64,000 nt of DNA from JAJFUE01 sp041687335 (GTDB lineage: Bacteria; Sumerlaeota; Sumerlaeia; MVZB01). Positions 1 to 11,291 of this stretch are shown one piece after another. Positions within the stretch are counted from its first letter, which is position 1. Each line of letters opens with the position of its first letter. Made by a program: the position numbers and the translations under genes. The stretch is taken from positions 124,001 through 188,000 of the forward strand of contig JAWLCE010000003.1 in assembly GCA_041687335.1 (NCBI GenBank), read 5' to 3'. The notes under the pieces are model-generated. The model was not told where the DNA came from. It ran no database searches and saw nothing but the letters and a program-made list of their open reading frames with translations.

Positions 1-1
1 C

Positions 2-1696
2 ATCCCCGCGCAGATTGCCAACGGCCAGCCCCCCGCCGGCCGCTTCGAGGTTCGCGGCGAGGTCTTCCTCCAGCGCGCCGACTTCGAGGCGATCAACCGC
101 CAGCAGGAGGCCGATTGGCGCGCCCGCCTGGAACGCGAACAGCACCCCGAGCGGCGCGCCCGCCTCGAGGCCGCCGGCCCCGAAACCTACGCCAACCCCC
201 GCAACCTGACCGCCGGCACGCTCAAGCAGCTCGACCCGGCAATCGTCGCCACCCGCCCGCTCAGCGTCTTCTTTTACGGCTTTGGCGCCATCGACGCCCC
301 CCTGCCGCCGACCCACTGGGACTTCCTCGAACTGCTGGACCGCCACGGCCTGCCGACCAATCCTCACCGCACCCTCTGCCGCTCCGTCCAGGATCTGCTG
401 GCCGTCATCGAAGAATGGGAACCCCGCCGCGCCGCCCTTCCCTTCGATACCGATGGACTCGTCATCAAGGTCAACGACCTCGCCCTGCGCGATCGGCTCG
501 GCACGACCGCCAAATCCCCCCGCTGGCTGATCGCCTACAAGTTCTCCGCCGAGCAGGCGCAGACGACGCTGGAAAAAATTGAGCTCTCCGTCGGCCGCAC
601 CGGCACGGTCACACCCGTGGCGATCCTCAAGCCGGTCCCGGTGGCCGGATCCACCATCAGCCGCGCCACCCTGCACAATGCCGACGAGATCGAACGCAAG
701 GACATCCGCGAGGGCGACCAGGTCATCATCGAGAAGGGCGGCGATGTGATCCCCAAGGTCGTGCGCGCGCTCGACTCCCTGCGCACCGGCGCCGAGCGCC
801 CCTTCGCCTTCCCACCCGACTGCCCCGTCTGCGGCGGCGCGCTGGTGCGCGAGGCCGACGAGGCCGCCCACCGCTGCATCAACGCCTCCTGCCCCGCCCA
901 GGTCAAGGGCCGCATCCTGCACTTTGCCGGCCGCAACGCGATGGATATCGATGGTCTCGGCGACAAGATCGTCGATGAACTTGTCGACGAGGGCCACGTC
1001 CACGACATCGCCGACCTCTACCGTTTCGACGTCCCCGCCCTCGCCGCCATTCTTGACGGCATGCGTGCCCGGGCGCGCGGCCGCGCCGGCGAAATCGATA
1101 TGGTCGGCCTTAAAAAAAAGGAAACCCCGACGCGCGCGGCGCAGAACCTGGCCCGCTCAATCGATCAGTCGCGCCGCCGCCCGCTCGGCAAGCTCATCCT
1201 CGGCCTCGGCATCCGCTTTGTCGGCGAGACCGGCGCCCGCCTGCTGGCCCGCCGCTACGCCACCATCGATGATCTGGCCCACACCCCGGCCGAGGAGCTT
1301 GAGACCATCGACGGCATCGGCACCGTCATGGCCAGCAGCATTCATCACTTCTTCGCCGAGCCGCGCAACCTGGACCTGGTCGGTCGGCTGCGCGCCGCCG
1401 GCGTAAACATGGAGCGCCTCCCCGAGGAAGCCCCCCCGCCCGCCGAAGCCATCGCCAGCTCCCCTTTTGCCGGCAAGACCTACGTCTTCACCGGAGCCCT
1501 TGAGCAGATGACCCGTGAGCAGGCCGAGGAACTGATGGAGCGGCTTGGCGGCAAGGCAGCCTCGAGTGTCAGCAAGAAGACTGACTGTGTCGTCGCCGGC
1601 CCCGGCGCCGGCAGCAAACTCAAGAAGGCCGAGTCACTCGGCATTGAAGTGATCGATGAGGAGGAATTCCTGCGGCGGGTGCCGCCGGAAGCATGA
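2..1696 (+). CDS. ligA: NAD-dependent DNA ligase LigA, 5-prime truncated by window edge
   Basis: LigA seals nicks in duplex DNA using NAD+ during replication and repair. The reading frame is open from base 2, giving 564 residues. By comparison with the usual length near 670-720, about 150 N-terminal residues lie outside the window, including domain Ia and the KxDG lysine. Visible parts in order are the EVRGEVF nucleotidyl-transfer motif (about residues 14-20 of the fragment), the OB fold, a four-cysteine zinc finger (Cys274, 277, 292, 297), a helix-hairpin-helix region and a C-terminal BRCT domain from about residue 489. The HhH region carries an Arg-rich insertion followed by an unusual run of eight A bases at 1112-1119. 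The gene is convergent with acs across a shared terminator. Confidence 0.97.
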   Translation: MPAQIANGQPPAGRFEVRGEVFLQRADFEAINRQQEADWRARLEREQHPERRARLEAAGPETYANPRNLTAGTLKQLDPAIVATRPLSVFFYGFGAIDAPLPPTHWDFLELLDRHGLPTNPHRTLCRSVQDLLAVIEEWEPRRAALPFDTDGLVIKVNDLALRDRLGTTAKSPRWLIAYKFSAEQAQTTLEKIELSVGRTGTVTPVAILKPVPVAGSTISRATLHNADEIERKDIREGDQVIIEKGGDVIPKVVRALDSLRTGAERPFAFPPDCPVCGGALVREADEAAHRCINASCPAQVKGRILHFAGRNAMDIDGLGDKIVDELVDEGHVHDIADLYRFDVPALAAILDGMRARARGRAGEIDMVGLKKKETPTRAAQNLARSIDQSRRRPLGKLILGLGIRFVGETGARLLARRYATIDDLAHTPAEELETIDGIGTVMASSIHHFFAEPRNLDLVGRLRAAGVNMERLPEEAPPPAEAIASSPFAGKTYVFTGALEQMTREQAEELMERLGGKAASSVSKKTDCVVAGPGAGSKLKKAESLGIEVIDEEEFLRRVPPEA

Positions 1697-1746
1697 ACGC
1701 CACCGTGGGCAAACGCACCGGGTCCTTGCACGAACAAGAGAATGAT

Positions 1747-1788
1747 AAAAAAGCCGCCCGCTCCGGGGAAGCCGGGGCGGGCGGCTTT
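1747..1788. terminator. Bidirectional Rho-independent terminator between ligA and acs
   Basis: A 14-bp GC stem (left arm 1753-1766, right arm 1772-1785, one G-T wobble, loop GGAAG) is flanked by AAAAAA on the left and TTT on the right. Read on the minus strand the stem is followed by six T, so it fits acs best. It can also stop ligA transcripts. Confidence 0.85.
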
Positions 1789-1794
1789 GCGTAC

Positions 1795-1816
1795 GTAGTC
1801 CCGCCTTCAGGCGGGA
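1795..1816. repeat. GTAG-headed palindrome, possible dispersed repeat
   Basis: GTAG is followed by TCCCGCC-TTCA-GGCGGGA, a perfect 7-bp hairpin. It lies 10 nt past the terminator and has no T tract of its own. The GTAG head followed by a GC hairpin matches the build of three other intergenic palindromes in the window (27058, 49197, 55338), although the stem sequence differs. Confidence 0.5.
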
Positions 1817-1836
1817 TCTGTTGAATTGAGTCCCGC

Positions 1837-3819
<1,983 letters not shown>

Positions 3820-4227
3820 GTGTCAATGCTCCTTTGGAATCGGCCACTCCCGGCCTCGCCCCGATTTGTCATAATGGGGTTAGTCGCCGCCGGCCGCCCG
3901 ACCTGATGCCCGCGGCCGCAAAAATTATTCCTCAACTGTCTGTTCATTCCATTTCGTTTACATCATAGGGGCCCGCCGGCCCCTCGTCCAATATATTAAC
4001 TGATGGTTATATTTGTTTTCCCGACACCCGCTCATCCGGCAGCCCCGGCGTCCAAGCCGTCACCAGCCGCGCCACGCCACGCACGAGCACAAAATATTTG
4101 AATTTTTCACCTTGACGGAATCGACATGGGGCCGTTAAATATTATCTTTTGTGGGGAGGCGTCGTGAGCGCTCTAGTCGCCACGGCTCTCCGCCCTTCGA
4201 ACCAGATCATGGGGGAATGCCAGGAGT
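3820..4227. other. Divergent intergenic region acs/rpsL
   Basis: This 408-bp stretch holds the acs ribosome binding site, a GGGGCC-CGCC-GGCCCC hairpin at 3968-3983 without a T tract, an AT-rich patch near 3990-4020, the probable rpsL promoter (4112-4140) and a short leader reading frame (4164-4241). No other gene is seen. Confidence 0.7.
4112..4140 (+). promoter_or_regulatory. Probable sigma-70 promoter of rpsL-rpsG
   Basis: TTGACG (4112-4117), a 17-bp spacer and TTAAAT (4135-4140). The start of transcription would be near 4147, giving an 80-base leader before rpsL. The -35 is strong and the -10 moderate. Confidence 0.55.
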
Positions 4228-4241
4228 ATGCCGACCATTAA
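4164..4241 (+). CDS. Possible leader peptide overlapping rpsL
   Basis: A GTG codon at 4164 is preceded by GGGGAGG with four bases of spacing, a better Shine-Dalgarno than that of rpsL itself. The frame runs 25 codons and stops at TAA 4239-4241, 14 bases inside rpsL in another frame. It could couple translation into rpsL, whose own GGAG ends one base before its ATG. There is no homology evidence, and a frame this short can occur by chance. Confidence 0.3.
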   Translation: MSALVATALRPSNQIMGECQEYADH

Positions 4242-4599
4242 CCAGCTCGTGCGCAAATCGCGCCGCAAATTGGTCAAGAAAAACAAGGTGCCGGCGCTGC
4301 AGGCCTGCCCGGAAAAGCGCGGCGTCTGCACTCGCGTTTATACGGCCACGCCCAAGAAGCCCAACTCGGCTCTGCGCAAGGTTGCCCGTGTGCGCCTGAC
4401 CAACGGCCAGGAAGTGACGGCCTACATCCCCGGCGAGGGCCACAACCTGCAGGAGCACTCCATCGTGCTCATCCGCGGCGGCCGCGTCAAGGACCTGCCC
4501 GGCATCCGTTATCACATCCTCCGCGGCGTCCTCGACACCCAGGGTGTGCCCAACCGCAAGAAGAGCCGTTCCAAATACGGCACCAAGCGGCCCAAGTAA
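4228..4599 (+). CDS. rpsL: 30S ribosomal protein S12
   Basis: S12 (123 residues) lines the decoding centre of the small subunit. The start MPTINQLVRK is the canonical N terminus, so the ATG at 4228 is secure although GGAG ends only one base before it; a GGGGGA at 4211-4216 may also serve. The conserved loop PKKPNSALRK carries the wild-type lysine region linked to streptomycin sensitivity. GGRVKDLPG carries the aspartate that is methylthiolated in many bacteria. rpsG follows 39 bases later in the classic str-operon order. Confidence 0.99.
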   Translation: MPTINQLVRKSRRKLVKKNKVPALQACPEKRGVCTRVYTATPKKPNSALRKVARVRLTNGQEVTAYIPGEGHNLQEHSIVLIRGGRVKDLPGIRYHILRGVLDTQGVPNRKKSRSKYGTKRPK

Positions 4600-4638
4600 C
4601 TTTTTTGACGCCAAGCGCCATACCAGAAGGTAGAACAG

Positions 4639-5115
4639 ATGAGTCGCAAGAAAAAAGGCACCCTGATTCGCGATATCGCACCCGACCGGCGCCACAATGA
4701 CCTGCAGGCCGCCAAGTTCATCAATTGCCTCATGATGGAAGGCAAGAAGGGTCTGGCCGAGCGGATTTTTTATTCCGCCCTCGATCGCATCCAGACCAAG
4801 ATCAAGGATGTCGAACCGCACGAAGTCTTCAAGCAGGCCCTTGAGAACGTCAAGCCCATCGTCGAGGTCAAGAGCCGTCGCGTCGGCGGCGCCAACTATC
4901 AGGTGCCGATCGAAGTCCGCCCCGAGCGGCGTCAGGCCCTCGCCATTCGCTGGCTGCTCGAGGCCGCCCGCAAACGCGGCGAGCGCACGATGATTGATCG
5001 GCTCGCCGCCGAGCTCTCCGATGCCTACAACAAGACCGGCAACGCGGTCAAGAAGCGTGAAGACGTCCACCGGATGGCCGAGGCCAATAAGGCCTTCGCC
5101 CACTACCGCTGGTAA
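4639..5115 (+). CDS. rpsG: 30S ribosomal protein S7
   Basis: S7 (158 residues) is the primary 16S rRNA binder that organises the head of the small subunit. The N terminus MSRKKKG and internal blocks such as MMEGKKGLAERI and VGGANYQVP are typical, and the C terminus ends in HYRW. AGAAGG lies eight to nine bases upstream of the ATG. It is the second gene of the rpsL-rpsG unit. A strong terminator follows within 30 bases, so fusA is not simply read through from this operon. Confidence 0.99.
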   Translation: MSRKKKGTLIRDIAPDRRHNDLQAAKFINCLMMEGKKGLAERIFYSALDRIQTKIKDVEPHEVFKQALENVKPIVEVKSRRVGGANYQVPIEVRPERRQALAIRWLLEAARKRGERTMIDRLAAELSDAYNKTGNAVKKREDVHRMAEANKAFAHYRW

Positions 5116-5142
5116 GACTCCGCCTCCGCTCTGCCATCTGCC

Positions 5143-5177
5143 AGGGCCGCCCCATCCGGGGCGGCCCTCACTTTTTA
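5143..5177 (+). terminator. Terminator after rpsG
   Basis: An 11-bp perfect stem AGGGCCGCCCC/GGGGCGGCCCT with an ATCC loop (5143-5168) is followed by CACTTTTT. It separates rpsG from fusA. Confidence 0.9.
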
Positions 5178-5220
5178 GGCAGCGATCTGATTTTTACCGG
5201 CACACGCCCCAACTCCTCGC

Positions 5221-5249
5221 TTTACAACCAGCCCCCGCCCCAGTAGAAT
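5221..5249 (+). promoter_or_regulatory. Sigma-70 promoter of fusA
   Basis: TTTACA (5221-5226), exactly 17 bp, then TAGAAT (5244-5249); each hexamer differs from consensus at one position. It lies 44 bases past the rpsG terminator and about 98 bases before the fusA start, so fusA appears to be transcribed on its own. Confidence 0.75.
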
Positions 5250-5346
5250 GTGGCGGTCTGTGTACCGGCCCCGCCTGTAATGACCGGGCCCTCGCGCGTA
5301 TACCCAAGCTTGTGACGTGCGTTATCCACTGGAGATTTCTCGAATC

Positions 5347-7422
<2,076 letters not shown>

Positions 7423-7449
7423 GGGCAGCCTGAACCCCACAAAGGCACG

Positions 7450-7493
7450 CGGCCCCGGACCGATCGCTTCACCGCCTTCGTCCGGGGCCGTTT
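7450..7493. terminator. Hairpin between fusA and the convergent Usp gene
   Basis: CGGCCCCGGAC (7450-7460) pairs perfectly with GTCCGGGGCCG (7480-7490) across a 19-base loop, followed by TTT. The T tract is weak, but the position between convergent genes suits a bidirectional terminator. Confidence 0.65.
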
Positions 7494-7508
7494 GCTAATA
7501 GATATCTG

Positions 7509-8369
7509 TTAATGAGAACAAATAATGAACGGGTTGGGCAACTCGCGCATCAGCGAGAGGCTCGGATCCCCGGCCAGCCACTGACGCAGCCTCGATCCCC
7601 CAAAGGCCCCCATGATCACCAGCGCATCGGCTGGCCCCACCCGCGCCGGCAACGCATGCTCGATCCCCTCGCCCGCCGCCAGTCCCTCGTGGGCATGGGA
7701 AGGGGCGCCGTGGTCGGCCAGGTAGCGCGTGGCCGTCTCGGCAAAATGCCGCTGCTCCTCGGTCGAGTCCGCCAGCGTCAGCAGGCGCAGCGGCAAGTTG
7801 CCCAGCCGTGCGATTTCCGCCCCCAGCGTCAGCGCGTGGTGCGATTGTTCACCGCCATTGTAGACCAGGACGATTTCAGTCGGCACGCTGTACGGCTCGG
7901 CTGCCAACAGAACAGGCTGGGGCACCTGACGGGCCAGTGGCTCCGCAAGTCGCCCCAGCCGCGGCGGCTTGCCTGCCGCCAGGCTGAATTTGCCCAGCGC
8001 CAGCAGGTCGACTGACTCAGCCTGGCTCTTCAATTTTTCAAAGGGAAAACCAAGCTCACAGCGCGTCTGGCAGGGGACGCCCCAACCGGAGGCCTGGCGG
8101 CAGGCATCCCCCAGCATCCGCTCCGCTTCCTCGCGCCGTTCCTGGTGGTATTGCTCCAAATCCACCGTGCTGGTCAGCGTCGGCACCGTCGAGAGCATCT
8201 CCATCGTCCCCGGCACCATCGCCGAGCCGATCGGTATCTCCCCGGGCAGCTCAATCACGTGGGTCGTATAGATTTTGCCGGCGAACAAGGTGGCCAACCA
8301 GCAGCCGTAATCCAGCGCGGCACGCGCCGGATCGGAGCCGTCAAAGGCCACCAGTACGCTCTTCAGCAT
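7509..8369 (-). CDS. Tandem UspA-type universal stress protein
   Basis: This 286-residue protein has two Usp folds. The first starts at KSVLVAFDGSDPARAAL (about 3-19) and runs to about residue 150. The second starts at EIVLVYNGGEQSHHAL and ends with the C-terminal strand NPFIICSH. The usual ATP-binding G-2X-G-9X-G(S/T) signature is degenerate in both halves (ALGKFS in the first, GAFGGSRLRQWLAG in the second), so nucleotide binding is uncertain. The start overlaps the stop of the upstream DUF1289 gene by seven bases (ATGCTGA), pointing to translational coupling. The role in stress survival is inferred from the family only. Confidence 0.85.
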   Translation of the reverse strand: MLKSVLVAFDGSDPARAALDYGCWLATLFAGKIYTTHVIELPGEIPIGSAMVPGTMEMLSTVPTLTSTVDLEQYHQERREEAERMLGDACRQASGWGVPCQTRCELGFPFEKLKSQAESVDLLALGKFSLAAGKPPRLGRLAEPLARQVPQPVLLAAEPYSVPTEIVLVYNGGEQSHHALTLGAEIARLGNLPLRLLTLADSTEEQRHFAETATRYLADHGAPSHAHEGLAAGEGIEHALPARVGPADALVIMGAFGGSRLRQWLAGDPSLSLMRELPNPFIICSH

Positions 8370-8587
8370 CGGCAGGGGCCATCCATGGATTCAGTTGCGC
8401 GCGAGGCGCGGGCCGCGCGGCGATGTTCGATACGCTCCAGCACCTGACGCCGTTCCTGCTCATTCATCTGTGGCCAGGCCGTGATTTCGTCCATTGTCCG
8501 ATGGCAGCCGGCACAGTAGCCATACTCATCCAGGATGCAGACATTGGTGCAGGGCGAGCCCTTCGAATCGGGCATTTGGTTTGACAT
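8363..8587 (-). CDS. DUF1289 small cysteine-rich protein
   Basis: This 74-residue protein matches the DUF1289 pattern: SPCTNVCILD, then CAGCHRTMDEIT and W-x(2)-M-x(3)-ER. The four cysteines in the CxxxC...CxxC arrangement suggest a metal or Fe-S site; this is inference, as the family function is not established. The ATG at 8587 has GGAGGT seven bases upstream. It overlaps the tandem Usp gene downstream and probably shares its mRNA. Confidence 0.85.
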   Translation of the reverse strand: MSNQMPDSKGSPCTNVCILDEYGYCAGCHRTMDEITAWPQMNEQERRQVLERIEHRRAARASRATESMDGPCRC

Positions 8588-8679
8588 GTTCAGACCTCCG
8601 AATCAACGATTTCATCATAGCCCCCCGTTGCGCGGCAGCGCAATCGCGATCGGTTGGCCCTCCGGCCGTTTCGCCTCGC

Positions 8680-8702
8680 GGAGGGTGCTGGTAACCATGT
8701 AA
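8680..8702 (+). promoter_or_regulatory. Ribosome binding site leading to an ATG-TAA start-stop
   Basis: GGAGGG (8680-8685) sits 11 bases before ATG TAA at 8697-8702. This is in the same frame as, and 9 bases upstream of, the ATG at 8712 of the next gene, which has no close Shine-Dalgarno of its own. Ribosomes may initiate, stop at once and re-initiate at 8712. Confidence 0.35.
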
Positions 8703-8711
8703 ATTAAGCGC

Positions 8712-10307
8712 ATGATGATCAACCACGCCTCCACGCCGCCATCCGCCGCCGCACCGCCCCTGGCCGACCGACTCGCTGGCCTGCGCCGGCGCGGTCTTGC
8801 TCCGCTGCTGGCGGTCCTGCTGGGCCTGCATGCCATCTTGATGGCGATCTGGCTGGCGCTGCTGACTCCGATGGCCATGGATCTCACCTACCCCGAGGGT
8901 TCGGTGGTCGAACGAGCGTTGCGTGCGGCACTCAACGAGCCGGTTTACGGCGACTGGCTCCAATGGCCCCATGCCTTCGCCCCCTATGGCCCGCTCACCT
9001 ATTACCCCGCTGGCTGGATGGCGCGCCTATTCGGCGACCCACCCGATTTCACCCTGCTCTACCTGCTGGGGCGCCTTCAATCACTGGCGGCGCTGGCCGC
9101 CTGCATCCTGCTGCTCTGGCTGATCGGGCGGCGACTCGGCATGGGCCCGCCATGGCGCATCGCCGCCATCGGTCTCACGATGCTCTGGCCGCCCGTCTGG
9201 GATTACGTCATCAGCTTCCGGCCCGATGCCCCGATGACCGCCTTCTGGCTGGCGGCGGTGCTGGGCATGGTCGCCGGTCCGGCGCGCGGCCGCCGGCTGG
9301 CGCTGGTGCTCGGCGCGCTCTACCTGGCGGCATGGGTCAAGCCGACGGCGGCGCTCTTTGCGCTGGCGGCTGGCATCTGGATCGTGGAAGGTCGCGGATG
9401 GCGCCGCGCCGGTGCCATCATGGGCGGTTGGGGCCTGGCTGGCCTGCTGCCCGCTCTGGCGCTAAATTTCGCGACGGATGGCATGCTGCTCCACAACCTG
9501 ATCGGCGGCAACGGCCAGGGCTTCCTTGCCAACGCCATCACCGGCTGGATGAAGGACATGATTGGCCCTCCGCTGCTGCTGCTTGGACTGGGCGGGGTGG
9601 CGGCCGGCTGGCTGGCCACGCGTCCGGCCCACGGGCCACGCTGGTTGGGCATCAACAGCCTTGCTGCGCTCGTGCTCGCCCTCGCGCTGGGCCACAAGAA
9701 CGGGGCCGACATCAATTATTTCTTCCCCCCGCTGCTGCCGCTGTCGCTCTGCGCCGTCGAGGCCGTCCGCCATGTCTGGGCGGCTAACCTCGCCCGCCCG
9801 CGCCCGCGCCGCGAGGCCCTGCTCTGGTTTACGATGCTGCCGCTGCTCCTGTTGACCACCTACTATGCCAGCCAGTGGCCGCACAAGTATCGGATCTTGG
9901 CCCAGGCCGGCCCCCTTTCCCCGCAGCTTCTGATGATGGCCCCCTATGAGGCGCCCATCTTGAGCGTTCTCAATTACGTCAGCCTGAACAGTGACCACCG
10001 GCACCCGACACTGCTCGACCATTTTGCCTTCGGCGCCCTCGTACGCCGCGGCCGGCTCTCGCCCGAGCCGTTCCACGACCGCATCCGTTCCCAATGGTTC
10101 GAGGCAATTCATATTTACAGCGATGACATCCGCGACCCCCACCCCGATCCGAGCATGCAGATATACGGAGAAGGCTTTTTGCCGCTTCTCCGGCAGCACT
10201 ACCGCCTTGCGGCCGACCACGGCCAATTCCTCGTCTTCGAGCCACGCGGCCGCCCTGCCCGCACCCGACCGACGCCGCCGCTTCCCTCGCCCGCCCCTGC
10301 GGATTGA
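8712..10307 (+). CDS. GT-C fold membrane glycosyltransferase-like protein
   Basis: This 531-residue integral membrane protein has roughly ten hydrophobic segments, beginning about residues 31-55. After the first segment comes an acidic loop, YPEGSVVERALRAALN, then APYGPLTYYPAG. That layout is typical of the GT39/ArnT-PMT superfamily, which moves sugars from a lipid carrier on the outer face of the inner membrane. The C-terminal 150 residues look soluble and periplasmic. The substrate is unknown. A second ATG follows immediately at 8715. The gene lies alone between the DUF1289 gene and the methyltransferase promoter. Confidence 0.65.
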   Translation: MMINHASTPPSAAAPPLADRLAGLRRRGLAPLLAVLLGLHAILMAIWLALLTPMAMDLTYPEGSVVERALRAALNEPVYGDWLQWPHAFAPYGPLTYYPAGWMARLFGDPPDFTLLYLLGRLQSLAALAACILLLWLIGRRLGMGPPWRIAAIGLTMLWPPVWDYVISFRPDAPMTAFWLAAVLGMVAGPARGRRLALVLGALYLAAWVKPTAALFALAAGIWIVEGRGWRRAGAIMGGWGLAGLLPALALNFATDGMLLHNLIGGNGQGFLANAITGWMKDMIGPPLLLLGLGGVAAGWLATRPAHGPRWLGINSLAALVLALALGHKNGADINYFFPPLLPLSLCAVEAVRHVWAANLARPRPRREALLWFTMLPLLLLTTYYASQWPHKYRILAQAGPLSPQLLMMAPYEAPILSVLNYVSLNSDHRHPTLLDHFAFGALVRRGRLSPEPFHDRIRSQWFEAIHIYSDDIRDPHPDPSMQIYGEGFLPLLRQHYRLAADHGQFLVFEPRGRPARTRPTPPLPSPAPAD

Positions 10308-10323
10308 CCGTTGTCGTGGCTTT

Positions 10324-10352
10324 TTGCAACTTTTCGCCCATCGCGCTATCAT
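10324..10352 (+). promoter_or_regulatory. Sigma-70 promoter of the DNA methyltransferase
   Basis: TTGCAA (10324-10329), 17 bp, TATCAT (10347-10352). Transcription would start near 10359. This rules against the longer reading frame from 10311 and supports the ATG at 10434. Confidence 0.65.
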
Positions 10353-10433
10353 CCGCCCTTTTCAGTGACAGCCGTCTTGGGTGAGAATCAAACCCGCGCG
10401 CAGCCGCCGACTCTGCACGGAGCCTCCACGACC

Positions 10434-11288
10434 ATGGCCGAAAAACCACGCCTGATGACCACCACGCTGTGGGATTTCCCCTCCCAGCAGTATGGCGACG
10501 AGCAGCAGGGCGACCAGGAATATCGTGGCGCCACGCCCGCCTATATCATCTGGAACCTGCTCCAGCGCTACACCCGCCCGGGCGAGCTGGTCATTGACCC
10601 CATGGCCGGCAGCGGCACCACCCTCGACGTCGCGCGCGATTTGGGCCGCCGCGCCCTCGGCTACGACCTGCAGGTCACCCGCCCCGACATCTTCCGCCGC
10701 GATGCCCGCAGCCTGCCGCTCGAGGACGGCAAGGCCGACTTCGTCTTTATCGACCCGCCCTACTCCACGCACCTCAAATACAGCGGCGACCCGCGCTGCA
10801 TCGGCGAGCTCTCCGCCGACGCGCCAGCCTACTACGAGGCAATGGGGCTGGTCCTCGCCGAGATCAATCGCATCCTGCGCCCCGGCCGCGCAATGGCCCT
10901 CTATGTGTCCGATTCGGGTCGCAAGGGCAAGCCCTTCCTGCCGCTCGGCTTCGAGCTGTTCGCCCTCATGCGCCGCCACTTCGAGCCGGTCGATATCGTC
11001 GCTGTCGTGCGCCGCAACAAGACGCTGCTGCGCCGTCACTGGCACACCTCCGCCATCGAGGGCGACTACTACCTGCGCGGCTTCAATTATCTGTTCATTA
11101 TGCGCAAGCCCGACCCGCGCGCCGCGTCCCCGGAACGGCGCACGGCCGAGCAAATCCAGTCACAGGTTGAATATTACAAGGCCGCCGAGGGCGGTGAGAC
11201 CGTCAGCCCCCCAGGCGAGCTCGGCGGGTCGCCAACCAGCGCCCCGCGCAAAAGCTACAAGCCCCGCCGGGGCCGCCCCCGCTCCTAG
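10434..11288 (+). CDS. Orphan DNA adenine/cytosine-N4 methyltransferase-like protein
   Basis: This 284-residue protein carries an AdoMet-binding motif DPMAGSG (55-61) and a catalytic DPPY (107-110), the signature of amino-methyltransferases acting on N6-adenine or N4-cytosine. Motif I comes before motif IV. The segment HLKYSGDPRCIGEL after DPPY and a basic tail (KSYKPRRGRPRS) are notable. No restriction endonuclease or specificity subunit is adjacent: one neighbour is a membrane glycosyltransferase and the other is wzt, convergent with three bases between. It may be a solitary regulatory methylase. The target base and site cannot be told from sequence. Confidence 0.8.
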   Translation: MAEKPRLMTTTLWDFPSQQYGDEQQGDQEYRGATPAYIIWNLLQRYTRPGELVIDPMAGSGTTLDVARDLGRRALGYDLQVTRPDIFRRDARSLPLEDGKADFVFIDPPYSTHLKYSGDPRCIGELSADAPAYYEAMGLVLAEINRILRPGRAMALYVSDSGRKGKPFLPLGFELFALMRRHFEPVDIVAVVRRNKTLLRRHWHTSAIEGDYYLRGFNYLFIMRKPDPRAASPERRTAEQIQSQVEYYKAAEGGETVSPPGELGGSPTSAPRKSYKPRRGRPRS

Positions 11289-11291
11289 GGC

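Noticed and set aside
3968..3983. GC hairpin upstream of rpsL considered as a terminator
   Set aside because: No T tract on either strand and no gene ends near it.
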